A stretch of 64,000 nt of DNA from the NCBI RefSeq assembly GCF_011045015.1, contig NZ_JAAKZY010000013.1:1-64000 (forward strand). The letters run 5' to 3'. The first letter of the stretch is position 1; each line of letters begins with the position of its first letter. Made by a program: the position numbers and the translations under genes. Of this stretch, positions 53,234-62,476 are shown piece after piece. This DNA is from Streptomyces scabichelini (lineage in GTDB: Bacteria; Actinomycetota; Actinomycetes; Streptomycetales; Streptomycetaceae). Below the pieces are notes generated by a model. It was not told where the DNA came from and made no database searches. It saw only the letters and a list, made by a program, of their open reading frames with translations.

Positions 53234-53387
53234 ATGGGGTATCCACAAGGGGGCGGGCTGACCGCCGAACGGTAGTAGTTTCGTGAGGAGTTACGGCTCC
53301 AGGCGGCGGAACGGTTCGCTCGGGGTGAGGCGAGCTCAGTGATCGCCAAGGACCTGCGGGTGAGCGTCCGTTGGGTGCAGTGGTGGC
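53234..53387 (+). pseudogene. IS630 transposase, 5' part
   Basis: It starts at ATG 53234 just after CCGGAGGC. Residues MGYPQGGGLTAER, then two stop codons (TAG TAG, probably mutated CAG CAG), then FREELRLQAAERFARGEASSVIAKDLRVSVRWVQWW, the N-terminal helix-turn-helix of IS630 transposases. The reading frame is cut by the Tn3 insertion after 51 codons and one base, and continues at 61563 in frame. Confidence 0.85.
53383..53387. repeat. target site duplication, left copy
   Basis: GTGGC, identical to 61558-61562, directly flanking the Tn3-family inverted repeat. Confidence 0.88.
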
Positions 53388-53435
53388 GGCCCAGTTCTCG
53401 TATAGCTGCCGCCAGGTGGCGAGTAACACTGAGTA
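53388..53435 (+). repeat. left terminal inverted repeat of the Tn3 element
   Basis: Begins GGCCCAGTTCTCGTATAGCT; the first 40 bp are identical to the right end in reverse complement, then one mismatch (53428) and 7 more matching bases. Confidence 0.9.
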
Positions 53436-53607
53436 GCCATCGCTACTGTCCGCGTCCGGACCCTGGCGGGTCAGGACTGGTCGCATGAGATAGCGGACCT
53501 TTTGAGGGTTGTTCGTAAGGGGATCCCCGACCGGACAGTCGCGATCTTGGAACTGCGCGATGGACGACCTGCGGTGACGGTGTCTCATTTAGGGTGTCCG
53601 GTGATCT

Positions 53608-53633
53608 GTACGGTGAGCGGGGGCTATCCGTAC
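53608..53633. promoter_or_regulatory. candidate res site of the transposon
   Basis: GTACGG (53608-53613) and CCGTAC (53628-53633) form an inverted repeat just before the resolvase start, inside a 200-bp stretch without a clear gene, the usual place for a Tn3 res site. It may also hold the resolvase promoter. Confidence 0.5.
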
Positions 53634-53642
53634 ACTCCCGGC

Positions 53643-54215
53643 ATGAACGAGTCCATTGGCTACGCCAGGTGCAGTCTCGACGAGCAGGACCTCACCGCGC
53701 AGCGTGGCATCCTGCTCGGCCTCAGCGTCGCCGAAGACCGCATCTACCTCGACCACGGGCTCACCGGCACCAACCGCGACCGCCCCGGACTCGACCAGGC
53801 GCTCGCCGCCGTTCGCGCCGGCGACACTCTCGTCGTCCCGAAACTGGACCGGCTCGCCCGCTCGGTGCCCGACGCCCGCGACATCGGCGACTCCCTCACC
53901 GCGCGCGGCGTCAAACTGTCGCTCGGCGGCACGCTCTACGACCCGGCCGACCCGATGGGCAAGATGTTCTTCAACATCCTGGCCACCTTCGCCGAGTTCG
54001 AAGTGGACCTGCTGCGGATGCGGACACGCGAAGGCATGGCCGTCGCCCGCTCCAAAGGCAAGCTGAAGGGCAAACAGCCCAAGCTGACCCCCCGCCAGCA
54101 GGCCCATCTCATCAAGGAACACCGCAGCGGCGAGCACACCATCGCCGATCTCGCCGAACTCTTCTCCGTCTCCCGGGCGACGGTGTACCGGGTCCTGGAG
54201 CGCGGAGGAAGTTAG
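53643..54215 (+). CDS. tnpR: serine resolvase/invertase of the Tn3 element
   Basis: 190 aa from ATG 53643. Residues IGYARCSLDEQD place the nucleophilic Ser11, and LDRLARSVPD, LYDPADPMGKMFFNILATFAEFE and LLRMRTREGMAVARSKGK complete the catalytic domain and E-helix. The C-terminal HTH is HTIADLAELFSVSRATVYRVLERGGS. It resolves cointegrates at the res site upstream. Its 3' end is repeated in broken form at 57095-57170. Confidence 0.92.
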   Translation: MNESIGYARCSLDEQDLTAQRGILLGLSVAEDRIYLDHGLTGTNRDRPGLDQALAAVRAGDTLVVPKLDRLARSVPDARDIGDSLTARGVKLSLGGTLYDPADPMGKMFFNILATFAEFEVDLLRMRTREGMAVARSKGKLKGKQPKLTPRQQAHLIKEHRSGEHTIADLAELFSVSRATVYRVLERGGS

Positions 54216-54244
54216 GAGCCCTCACGAACCTGGCCACGACGCCC

Positions 54245-54268
54245 AGTTATTTGACCGAACGTTCTAGA
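54245..54268. promoter_or_regulatory. candidate TetR operator upstream of the cargo tetR
   Basis: TTATTTGACCGAACGTTC shares TATTTGACCGA with the complement of the site at 54915-54938, just 8 bp before the tetR start. Confidence 0.5.
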
Positions 54269-54275
54269 TGCGCCT

Positions 54276-54872
54276 ATGGTCTTCGACGTGGCCAGGACCA
54301 AGGAATTCGATCCGGACGCCGCGCTGCAGTCGGCCCTTGAGCTGTTCTGGCGGCGCGGCTACGAAGCGACGTCAGTGACGGACCTCGTCGAGCACCTCGG
54401 CATCGGCCGCGCCAGCATCTACGCGACCTTCGGTAGCAAGCGTGAGCTGTATCTGAAGGCCATGGACCGGTACGCCGAGATGCGCGACCCGCTTCTCCTG
54501 GTCGAGTTGTCCCAGCCGGGCCCCGCGCTGCCTGCGGTGCGGGCGGTGGTGCGCCGCTTCGCCGCGGAAGCCGCCTCCCCGGAAGGGCGGCTGAACGGCT
54601 GCTTCGTCACCAATACCGCGGCCGAGCTGGCCCCGCACGACCCTGCTGCGGCCCGCCGGGTCGAGATCAGCTGGGAGCACCTCGAGACCCCACTGCACTC
54701 CGCGCTCGTACGGGCCCAGGCTCAGGGCGAGCTTCCCGAGGACCGCGATCCGCGCGCGCTGGCCCGCATGCTGCTCGTCCTGCTGCAGGGCGTACGGATC
54801 GTCGGCAAGGCGTCGAACGATCCCGCCCGGGTGCGGGACGCGGCCGAGCAGGCGCTGACCCTGCTGGACTGA
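54276..54872 (+). CDS. TetR family regulator of the transposon cargo
   Basis: 198 aa, ATG start. TetR HTH at residues ~12-55 (ALQSALELFWRRGYEATSVTDLVEHLGIGRASIYATFGSKRELYL). The C-terminal domain (GCFVTNTAAELAPHDPAAARRV) is of the TetR_C type often found beside short-chain dehydrogenases. It is followed in the same direction by the MFS and SDR genes, and two matching half-palindromes at its own and the MFS promoter suggest it represses both. Confidence 0.9.
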   Translation: MVFDVARTKEFDPDAALQSALELFWRRGYEATSVTDLVEHLGIGRASIYATFGSKRELYLKAMDRYAEMRDPLLLVELSQPGPALPAVRAVVRRFAAEAASPEGRLNGCFVTNTAAELAPHDPAAARRVEISWEHLETPLHSALVRAQAQGELPEDRDPRALARMLLVLLQGVRIVGKASNDPARVRDAAEQALTLLD

Positions 54873-54914
54873 ATCACACTCACCGGAGCCACCGGGCTCC
54901 CTTCCGCGCGCCAA

Positions 54915-54938
54915 ATAATGAACCGATCGGTCAAATAT
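54915..54938. promoter_or_regulatory. candidate TetR operator upstream of the cargo MFS gene
   Basis: ATAATGAACCGATCGGTCAA contains the imperfect palindrome TGAACCGATCGGTCA and the complement of TTGACCGA found before tetR. It is 13 bp before the MFS start. Confidence 0.58.
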
Positions 54939-54950
54939 CAAGGGGGAGAC

Positions 54951-56297
54951 ATGACCGCCGCAGGCGCCGCCCGCGTCGCCACCATGCGACACCGATGCGC
55001 CTTCGTCCTCCTCGGCAGCGTCCAGACCACGCTGATCTTCACGCTCGCCGCGATCGCTGTTCCGCTGCCCCGCATCGGGCGCGAATTCGGCCTGGAGCGC
55101 GCTGACTTGATCCTGCTTAGCGCCGCCTACGGACTGACCTTCGCCGGGCTGGTGCTCTTCGGCGGACGCCTCGCCGACCGCTACGGCGGGCGGCGCGCCC
55201 TCACCGCGGGCCTTGTCCTCTTCGCCGCCGCCTCGGCCGCCGCCCCGCTCGCCCCCGGCATCGGGGCACTGCTCGCGGCGCGCTTCGCACAGGGCGCGGG
55301 CGCGGCCCTCGTCGCGCCCGCCGCCATGGCCGTGCTGCGCGCCGTCTTCCCCTCCCCCACCGCGTACGGCAGGGCGATGGCCACCTGGGGCGGGCTCTCG
55401 GTGCTCGGCGCGACTGCGGGCAATCTGCTCTCCGGCGTCATCTCGGCGCTGCTTTCCTGGCGTTGGACCTTCGCCGTCCCCTTCGTGGTGGCGGTCGCCG
55501 CCCTCGCCCTCACGCCCCGGCTGCTGCCGGACACATCGCCGAGCCGGGACAGAGCTCTCGACCTGCCGGGTGCTCTGCTTGCCACCGTCGGGATCACCCT
55601 CGCCAGTTACGGGCTCGTCGTCACCGACGCTCAACCCTGGTCGCCGGCCGGCGTGCTCGTGCCGCTGCTCTGCGGGACCGCGCTGCTGGCCGCGTTCTGG
55701 TACGTCGAGTGCCGGGCCCGCGACCCGCTGCTGCCACCCCGCTTCCTGCTTGACCGGCGGCGGGCCCTCGCCCTCACGGCCATCGCACTGAGCGCCTGCG
55801 GGACCGCGATGACCTTCGTGGTCCTCTCACTCCACCTCCAGCAGGCGCGCGACTGGTCACAGTTGCAGACCTCGGCCGCCTTCGTGCCGTTCGCCGTCGC
55901 GCTGATCGCCTCGGGCCGGGCGGCAGGACCGCTCATCGGCCGGTACGGGGCCGGAGCCGTCACAGCCGCCGGGCTCGGCACGGGCGCGGCCGGGCTCACC
56001 CTTCTCGCGTTCACCGGGCTCGATGCGCACACCTGGTACGCGTATGGACTGCTGCCGGGCCTTGTGCTGCTGCCGGCCGGCACCGCGGCCTCCTTCGCGG
56101 GAGCCGCCGTGCTCGCCACCGAAGGTGTACCGCAGCAGCAGACCGGGCTCGCGGGTGGCGTGCTTAACACTGCGATGGAATTCGGCCCGACCGTCCTGTT
56201 CGCCTTCCTGCTCACGCTCGGCAGCGACGCCTGGTCCCTGGCCGTGACGGGGGCCGCCCTCGCCGTCGTGGCCCTCCTGAACCACCGCACCAAGTAA
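54951..56297 (+). CDS. MFS transporter in the transposon cargo
   Basis: 448 aa from ATG 54951, with AGGGGGAGAC upstream. About 12-14 hydrophobic helices; motif A-like GGRLADRYGGRRA; early segment LIFTLAAIAVPLPRIGREFGLERADLILLSAAYGLTFAG of the drug:H+ antiporter class. A substrate cannot be read. Placed between the TetR and SDR genes, 25 bp before the SDR, so probably one operon for a stress or xenobiotic response. Confidence 0.88.
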   Translation: MTAAGAARVATMRHRCAFVLLGSVQTTLIFTLAAIAVPLPRIGREFGLERADLILLSAAYGLTFAGLVLFGGRLADRYGGRRALTAGLVLFAAASAAAPLAPGIGALLAARFAQGAGAALVAPAAMAVLRAVFPSPTAYGRAMATWGGLSVLGATAGNLLSGVISALLSWRWTFAVPFVVAVAALALTPRLLPDTSPSRDRALDLPGALLATVGITLASYGLVVTDAQPWSPAGVLVPLLCGTALLAAFWYVECRARDPLLPPRFLLDRRRALALTAIALSACGTAMTFVVLSLHLQQARDWSQLQTSAAFVPFAVALIASGRAAGPLIGRYGAGAVTAAGLGTGAAGLTLLAFTGLDAHTWYAYGLLPGLVLLPAGTAASFAGAAVLATEGVPQQQTGLAGGVLNTAMEFGPTVLFAFLLTLGSDAWSLAVTGAALAVVALLNHRTK

Positions 56298-56322
56298 TCC
56301 ATCACTCAAGGGAGTCACCGAA

Positions 56323-57081
56323 ATGAACCGCTTCACCGGCAAGACCGTCCTCGTCACCGGCGCAGGCTCCGGCCTCGGCCGCGCGATCGCGCTCGCCTTC
56401 GCCGCCGAGGGCGCATCCGTGGTCGCCGCGGGACGCACCGCGGCCTCCCTGGACGAGACGGTCGGCCTCATCGAGGCGGCCGGCGGCACGGCCGCCGCTG
56501 TGACCGCCGATGTCACCGACTCCGGCCGGCTCCAGAACCTGGTACGCGAGAGCGTTACTCGCTTCGGCGGTCTGGACATCGCGGTCAACAACGCCGGGAT
56601 ACTCCGCGGCACCGTACCCGTCGGCGAGGTGAGCGAGGAGGACTGGGACGCGGTGCTGCGGACCAATGTCACCGGTGTCTGGCTGGCCATGAAGCACGAA
56701 ATCGCGCACATGAGGGAGAACGGCGGCGGTGCCATCGTCAACATCTCTTCCAACCTGGGCGCGCACCTGCGGATCCCGAACGTCGCCGCCTACATCACCT
56801 CGAAGGCAGCGGTCTCCGCGCTGACCCGCGCCGCCGCTCTCGACCACATCCACCAGGGCATCCGCATCAACGCGGTCAGCCCGGGTCCCGCTGCCACGTC
56901 CATGTCGCTGCTGCCCGGTGAGACCGAGGCCGGCCGTACCGAGCGAATGAAGACGGCGACTCCGCTCGGCCGGGTGGCGGAGGCCGAAGAAGTGGCGGCC
57001 GCAGTGCTCTACCTCGCCTCGCCGGCGGCCGGCGCGGTGGTCGGCACCGACCTGGTCATCGACAGTGGATCCTCGGCCTGA
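56323..57081 (+). CDS. short-chain dehydrogenase/reductase in the transposon cargo
   Basis: 252 aa, ATG start with AAGGGAGT upstream. Cofactor motif TGAGSGLGR (12-20), NNAG (89-92), and the catalytic Tyr157-xxx-Lys161 in AAYITSK, followed by the PG motif (SPGPAATSM). Classical SDR fold, NAD(P)-dependent. The substrate is unknown. It ends about 13 bp before the truncated resolvase remnant. Confidence 0.92.
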   Translation: MNRFTGKTVLVTGAGSGLGRAIALAFAAEGASVVAAGRTAASLDETVGLIEAAGGTAAAVTADVTDSGRLQNLVRESVTRFGGLDIAVNNAGILRGTVPVGEVSEEDWDAVLRTNVTGVWLAMKHEIAHMRENGGGAIVNISSNLGAHLRIPNVAAYITSKAAVSALTRAAALDHIHQGIRINAVSPGPAATSMSLLPGETEAGRTERMKTATPLGRVAEAEEVAAAVLYLASPAAGAVVGTDLVIDSGSSA

Positions 57082-57094
57082 CGGGCACGCCACC

Positions 57095-57170
57095 GGCGAG
57101 CACACCATCGCCGACCTTGCCGAGATCTTCTCTGTCAGCGGGCCACGGTGTACCGGGTCCTGGCGCGCGC
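57095..57170 (+). pseudogene. second resolvase 3' end (duplication)
   Basis: GGCGAGCACACCATCGCCGA and the following bases match 54129-54204 of the intact resolvase, coding GEHTIADLAEIFSVS then, after one lost base, ATVYRVLARAGAS. It carries no upstream resolvase body. It brackets the cargo with the intact copy as an imperfect direct repeat of about 76 bp. Confidence 0.8.
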
Positions 57171-57393
57171 TGGGGCTTCCGACCGGTGAGGGTGTCTCCG
57201 AGCGCGGCCTCCGCGGGTTGCGCCTGGCTCCTTCCGGGACGGACGGAATACCCACTCGCCTCCACTGGGTTTCCTGCCCGTTCATATGGCATTCACCTTT
57301 GGGTGGCGGGCGACGAGGGGGAGGCGGCATGGAGCTGCCGTTCGCGGCACACCGGCGCGGGCGGGGCACGGGCCAGGTAGCGGGGGTGACGCG

Positions 57394-58260
57394 GTGACCT
57401 GGATGGTACTGGTCGGCGTGCTGACGCTGGCCGTGGCCAACGGCGCCAACGACGTGCCCAAGGGCGTGGCCACGCTGGCCGGTTCCGGGATGACCGGCTA
57501 CCACACGGCGGTTGCTTGGGGCGCGGCGACCACCGTGGTGGGGGCGGTGGCCTCGGTCTGGCTGGCGGGCAGCATGGCCGCGCTGTTCTCCTCCGGGATC
57601 GTGGACGAGCGGCCGACGTCCGGTTTCTCCTTCGCCGTCCTGGCCGGGGCCGGGACGTGGGTGGTGCTGGCGACCGTCCGCAGGCTGCCGGTGTCCACCA
57701 CGCACGCGATTCTCGGAGCGCTGATCGGCGCCGGGCTCCTGCTGGATGCCGGTGCGGTGCGGTGGAGCACTCTGGCCTCGAAGGTGGCGGTGCCGCTGCT
57801 CGTCAGCGCCGTGGTGGCGTTCGGTGTCTCGGGGCTGCTGGCGCTGACCGCCGCCCGGATGCCTGCCCGTACGGTCCGGAGGTACCGGCGGCAGAGAGCC
57901 TGTACGCAGGAGGACCCGCACCGCGTGCGAGTGCTTGGCTGCTGACCGGCGCGCACTGGGTCTCGGCCGGGGCGGCGCGGGGGCTGAACCGGGGTGTCCC
58001 GCTCGCTCGGCGAAGGCGTGCTTGACCTCAGCCACGCCGAGGGCCTGCGGGCCAACGCCACCACCTCGGTGCTCGTTGGCGCCGAGGCCGTGATGGGGCT
58101 GCCGATGTCCACCACGCATGTCTCCACCGGCGCCATCGACGGGGCCTCCGGCACCCGGATGCAGCGTCTGAACGGCCGTACGCTGCGCGACTTCACGCTC
58201 GCCTGGACGCTGACCCCGCTGGTCGCGGCAGGGGTTTTCCTGCTGGTCGGATGGACCTGC
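57394..58260 (+). pseudogene. broken PiT-family inorganic phosphate transporter gene
   Basis: The N-terminal half from GTG 57394 is a PiT protein (TLAVANGANDVPKGVATLAGSGMTGYHTAV ... RRLPVSTTHAILGALIGAG). A stop follows at 57945. Another frame from ~57994 holds the C-terminal half (RANATTSVLVGAEAVMGLPMSTTHVSTGAIDGASGTRM ... TLAWTLTPLVAAGVFLLVG). The second GAND signature is missing between them, so the gene lost a segment and its frame. PiT proteins import phosphate with protons or cations. Confidence 0.75.
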
Positions 58261-58336
58261 CGGGTCCCGTCCTGCATCATGCCCGGGGGAAATAGCGGGA
58301 GATCGGCCTTGGGTACGTCTGGACGGCGAGGGCCGT

Positions 58337-58364
58337 CGGGGCGGCCCAGAATCAGGCCGCCCCG
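58337..58364 (-). terminator. terminator downstream of tnpA
   Basis: Perfect 9-bp stem CGGGGCGGC / GCCGCCCCG, 10-nt loop, just after the minus-strand transposase stop. Confidence 0.6.
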
Positions 58365-58371
58365 TCCTGCA

Positions 58372-61300
58372 TCAGCTCTGGGCCGGGGCTGCCTCGCCTT
58401 GCGGACTGCGCGGTCCGGGCGCCGTGGCCGCTGTGGCGGCGAGGTCCAGGTCGAGGCGGCTGGTCATATCCAGTTCGAATCTTCCATACGGATTTACATG
58501 GGTCCAGAACAGCGGGGACAGTGCCCGCCGGTCCGCTTCCGTGAGCTTGCTGGCCCACTTCGGATCCGCCAGAACCCGCTGTACCAGCATGGTGTTCACA
58601 TGCACGAGACTGCTCTGCAAAAGGTGCAGGGCGAGCATCGAGACCTCTTGGCTCTCTTTGTCCGCCCCGGTCAGGTCACCGTCCTTGCCGTAGAACAGAT
58701 CCTGGTTCGCCGAGTTCCAGTTCTCCACCACCTGCAGGCCCTCGCCGATCTCCTTGCGCATGTCCTCATCCGCGAGGTAGTCGCAGATGAACGCCGTACG
58801 CACCACGCGCCCCAGCTCCTCGATCGCCAGGTAGGTCGGGTGCTTCGGGCCGCCCTTGGTGAAACGCCGCAGCACCTGCTCGGCCTCCGCGGTGCCCAGG
58901 CGTAGGGCGGTGGCGTACTTCACGATCTGGTCGTACTGCTGGGCGATCAGGTCCCAGTCGATCGTCCTGGTCGACAGCACCGGGGCCAGGTGGGGCCAGT
59001 TCTTGTCCTCGCCCGCGGCCGGCCGGTACAGCCTCGCCCTGCCGATGTTCTTCAGACGGGGCATCAGCTTGAAGTCCAGCATGTGCGCGAACGCGAACCC
59101 CACGATCGAGGCGCCGTGGGTGTCGGTGTACTGCCGGTCGACCTCCATGTCGGTGCAGTGCCGCAGCACGCCCTCGATCATCGCGGCGACCTCGGAGGCC
59201 GAACAGCTCTTGAGCTGGCTGTAAATGCACACCGATTTTCGTTCTACGTGCCAATAGATCATGACTCCGGGGCCCCGGTAGCGTTGGTGCCACTCCGTCA
59301 TGAAGTTCGAGGACCAGGCGCCGAACTTGCGGCTGTCGGAGGCGCAGGCGGTCCCGGTGCCCCACCACATCTCGTCGCGGACCGCAAAGGTGGCGTTGAC
59401 CAGCTTGACCAGCGCGGCGCGCATGTTGGCCCGGTTCACGAACAGGTGCCGCACCCGGCGCAGGGTCGCCTCGCTCTCGCCGTGCTTGCCGGTCACCGCG
59501 ACGCGCTTGATGCCCATGTTGGTGCCCAGTCCGAAAAGGACCAAAAGCAGCCGTCGCCGCAGCACGGCCCGGGACAGCATCTCGCGGGTGGCCACCGTGG
59601 TGAACTCGGCGATGAAGTCGGTGTCGAACTCGGCGTACTTGAGGATGTCCAGCAGGTCGATGGTTCCCCAGCGCCGTTCGATCTCAGCCTTGATGGCGAC
59701 CAGGTTCTCCGGCTCCTCCTGCTTGGGCCGCGGCGAGACCTTGATCCACCCCTCGCCGTTCCTCTTCACGATCGCCACCCCGCCGGTGGTGTCCTCCGCC
59801 AGGGCCTTCTCGAACCGGTCCAGGGCCTCGCGGTGCTTCTTCTGCAGGGCGGCGATGAACTTCGCCGGGTCCTGGGGCTTTTGGATCGCGTCGTAGTGCA
59901 CGTCCCGGTTGTCCTCGAAGTCCTGCGGCAGGTCGTCCTCCGGGTTGCGCCACCGGTTCGCGCCCACGACCCATATCTCCCGGCGCCGCAACGCCTCCCG
60001 CAGGCTGACCAGCACGCACAGCTCGTACGGGATGCGCTCGACGCGGCCCTTGTCGTCCACCACCGCAGCCCGCCACTGATCGGGCACCACACCCTCCAGC
60101 GGCACCGTCTCAGCCGGGTCGAAGAACGCACCCTCCTTGAGCGGTTGCTCCAGGTAGCGCTGAAGCAGGTCGATGGCGTCCATCACCGGCCGGTACGCGG
60201 TGTTGTTGCATTTGAGCTCCAGCGCGTTCAACAAGGGCGAGAGCATCCGCCGCCAGTGCGCCGAGTACGCGGAGCGCAGCACGGTCCGCACCCTCGCCTT
60301 GTACTTCGCCTCGTTCGCGGCGGCCTCCGCGGCGAGGGCCTTGAGCGTCTTCTCTCCACCGACCACCGGGTAGATCACGCTGCGGACCGTGCCCGAGGGC
60401 TGGGACAAGGACGCCTCGGCGACCCTCAGCATCATCGCCTCCTTGCCCCGTACCTTCTTCAGCTCGTTCGTGAGCTCCTTGTCGACCTTCTTCTCCGCCC
60501 TGGTGTTGATCTTCAGTACCAGCTGGATGAACAGCTCCACCAGCGAGTCTGTGATCTCCGTGTGCCTCACGTGGCACAGCGCGGCCAACAAGGTCAGGCG
60601 CGGCGCCGGCTTCATCCGCTCCAGGTTCGCCGGGTACTCCTTGGAGGCCCGCGCCCGCCAAGCGTCCACCTGCTTCTCCGACACGTCCGCGAACAAGTCC
60701 GCGGGCAACTCCAGCCTCCGCACCCGCTGGAGCTTGTCCACTTCTGCGAACAGGCTCTCCAGCCCCGGCACCCCCGGGTCCGCCTTCAGTTCGGTGAAAA
60801 ACGACCGCCCGCCACCCGCAGTCGCCTGATCCCCGGCCTGAGCTTCGCCGCCCCCCTGGTCACTGCCCGCGACCAAGTCCTCCAGCCGCGAACGCGTCGC
60901 GTGGGAGAGCCGGTCCACGGTCCGGCGGCAGAACTGCGCATCGAAATCCCTGAGCGCCTTGCCCACCAGGCGCCGGACCTTGGCCGGAGCCGGCGGCTCT
61001 ACGAGGTCGTTGCGGCACCGGGCCACCACCGCCTCCGCCAGCCGGTCCCGCGACAGTTCCACCGGACACAGCTCAGCGGCCAGCCACTCGGCCAGCCGCT
61101 CCTGATCCTCCTCCGTACCCGCCCGGAAGCCGAAGGCCGTGCGGATCTCCTTGCGGTGACGCTTGATCCGGTCGCCCTGCCAGTCGTACGCCGCCCATTC
61201 CTGCTCCGGCACCTTCACCTGCTGGGCCACGTACGCCACCGCGTCGGCCGGAACCTCCTTGGCAGACTCCGGGAACCGGGCCTCCACCTCGAAGAACTTC

Positions 61301-61416
61301 AACAGCATCGCGAAGCCCAGCCTGTTCGCGCCGGACTTGTTTCGCAGCTTCCTCGTGTCATCTTCGAGCAGTGTCCAGACCTCGATAAGGTCTTCCGGCT
61401 CCCAGTCCTGACGCAC
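58372..61416 (-). CDS. tnpA: Tn3-family transposase TnpA
   Basis: 1014 aa from GTG 61416 with AAGGAGCAGAGG upstream; full length for the family. The N-terminal DNA-binding region includes [20 protein letters not shown]. The DDE catalytic core includes [22 protein letters not shown] (second Asp) and the C-terminal [19 protein letters not shown] (Glu). At the first acidic position the usual HVSDQ is replaced by [15 protein letters not shown], a variant I also associate with a subset of actinobacterial members. It lies 94 bp from the right inverted repeat and points inward. Confidence 0.92.
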   Translation of the reverse strand: MRQDWEPEDLIEVWTLLEDDTRKLRNKSGANRLGFAMLLKFFEVEARFPESAKEVPADAVAYVAQQVKVPEQEWAAYDWQGDRIKRHRKEIRTAFGFRAGTEEDQERLAEWLAAELCPVELSRDRLAEAVVARCRNDLVEPPAPAKVRRLVGKALRDFDAQFCRRTVDRLSHATRSRLEDLVAGSDQGGGEAQAGDQATAGGGRSFFTELKADPGVPGLESLFAEVDKLQRVRRLELPADLFADVSEKQVDAWRARASKEYPANLERMKPAPRLTLLAALCHVRHTEITDSLVELFIQLVLKINTRAEKKVDKELTNELKKVRGKEAMMLRVAEASLSQPSGTVRSVIYPVVGGEKTLKALAAEAAANEAKYKARVRTVLRSAYSAHWRRMLSPLLNALELKCNNTAYRPVMDAIDLLQRYLEQPLKEGAFFDPAETVPLEGVVPDQWRAAVVDDKGRVERIPYELCVLVSLREALRRREIWVVGANRWRNPEDDLPQDFEDNRDVHYDAIQKPQDPAKFIAALQKKHREALDRFEKALAEDTTGGVAIVKRNGEGWIKVSPRPKQEEPENLVAIKAEIERRWGTIDLLDILKYAEFDTDFIAEFTTVATREMLSRAVLRRRLLLVLFGLGTNMGIKRVAVTGKHGESEATLRRVRHLFVNRANMRAALVKLVNATFAVRDEMWWGTGTACASDSRKFGAWSSNFMTEWHQRYRGPGVMIYWHVERKSVCIYSQLKSCSASEVAAMIEGVLRHCTDMEVDRQYTDTHGASIVGFAFAHMLDFKLMPRLKNIGRARLYRPAAGEDKNWPHLAPVLSTRTIDWDLIAQQYDQIVKYATALRLGTAEAEQVLRRFTKGGPKHPTYLAIEELGRVVRTAFICDYLADEDMRKEIGEGLQVVENWNSANQDLFYGKDGDLTGADKESQEVSMLALHLLQSSLVHVNTMLVQRVLADPKWASKLTEADRRALSPLFWTHVNPYGRFELDMTSRLDLDLAATAATAPGPRSPQGEAAPAQS

Positions 61417-61509
61417 CCTCTGCTCCTTCGCCTCATCCGGTGGATCACCACAGCGTGGCGACCAGCCCGTAGAAGCGGAACGGGGGAATCCAAATCTACG
61501 TCAGACGGT

Positions 61510-61557
61510 TACTCAGCGTTACTCGCCACCTGGCGGCAGCTATACGAGAACTGGGCC
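61510..61557 (-). repeat. right terminal inverted repeat of the Tn3 element
   Basis: The complement of the left repeat; last bases are AGCTATACGAGAACTGGGCC. Confidence 0.9.
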
Positions 61558-61562
61558 GTGGC
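61558..61562. repeat. target site duplication, right copy
   Basis: GTGGC, identical to 53383-53387. Confidence 0.88.
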
Positions 61563-62476
61563 GGCGGACGTGGGACGTGGGCGGTGCCCGGGCGCTGCGG
61601 TCGCAGGGGCCGGCATCGTTTCCGAGGCTGAGCGAACAGCAGTTCGCGCAGTTGGAAGCGGAGCTGGCCAGGGGCCCGGCCGCGCATGGCTGGGAGGATC
61701 AGTGGTGGACGCCGGCGCGGGTCAAAACGGTGATCGGCCGGCGCTTCCACCTGACCTACACGATCCAGGGCGTGCGGAAACTCCTGGTCCGCAACGGCTG
61801 GTCCTGCCAGGTTCCAACCCGACGCGCTGTCGAGCGGGACGATGACGCGGTCGCCGGGTGGGTCAGGGAGGTGTGGCACTGCGCGGAAGACTCGCGGCGG
61901 CTCGTGGAGCCTGGCTCGTGTTCGAGGACGAAGCCGGGTTCTCCCTGACGCCGACCGCAGGCGAAGTCCTGGTCACAACGCGGACACACACCGGTGGTGC
62001 GGGTCCGCGGCCGTTCCCGCAGACGGATATCCATGGCCGCACTGACCTGCGACAAACCCGGCCACCGCTCAAGGCTGATCTACCGGCCACGCAGAGACGA
62101 CGGCCGACGCGAGGGGCGTAAAAGCCTCTCCTGGCGCGACTGCCGGGACCTGCTGATCGCCGCCCACCAGCAGTTCGGCGGCCCGATCGTCCTGGTCTGG
62201 GACATCCTCACCGTCCATAAAACCGCCGACCTGCGGCAGTGGGCGGCATCCCGGGAGTGGCTGACCATCTACTGCCTGCCGCCCTACGCACCCGACCTCA
62301 GCCTCGTCGAAGGCATCTGGTCTCTCCTGCGACGCGGATGGCTCTCCAACGTCGCCTTCAGTGCCCCCGAACACCTCGACCAGCGCATCCGACGCGGCTT
62401 ACGCCTCATCGAGTACCGCAGTCACCTCATAGACGGCTGCCTCGCCGAGACCGGCTTGACCATCGGACCCGCCTGA
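61563..62476 (+). pseudogene. IS630 transposase, 3' part
   Basis: The frame cut at 53387 resumes here: ALRSQGPASFPRLSEQQFAQLEAELARGPAAHGWEDQWWTPARVKTVIGRRFHLTYTIQGVRKLLVRNGWSCQVPTRRA. The DDE catalytic region is then spread over other frames: VFEDEAGFSLTP (first Asp), LVWDILTVHK (second Asp) and PPYAPDLSLVEGIWSLLRRGW (Glu). Frameshifts near 61900 and 61985 break the chain. The element cannot make an active enzyme even without the Tn3 insertion. Confidence 0.88.

Larger units (their letters stand above)
53388..61557. mobile_element. Tn3-family transposon, 8,170 bp
   Basis: Bounded by 48-bp terminal inverted repeats with one mismatch and by the 5-bp duplication GTGGC, the Tn3-family target length. 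It carries a serine resolvase with a res-like site, a TetR/MFS/SDR cargo, a second resolvase 3' end, a broken PiT transporter gene, and a full-length tnpA on the opposite strand. Transposase and resolvase look intact, so it may still be active. Confidence 0.9.

Noticed and set aside
53270..53280. TAG TAG as programmed stop-codon read-through in the transposase
   Set aside because: The gene is also frameshifted in two further places and cut by a transposon, so decay explains it.
53433..53642. open frame running into the resolvase from the left repeat
   Set aside because: It lacks a good start and overlaps the likely res site; the resolvase ATG at 53643 fits the family start.
58990..61845. 951-aa open frame on the plus strand opposite tnpA
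   Set aside because: Composition is His/Gln/Arg/Val-rich without domains and follows the GC-biased third position of the transposase gene; it is a shadow.
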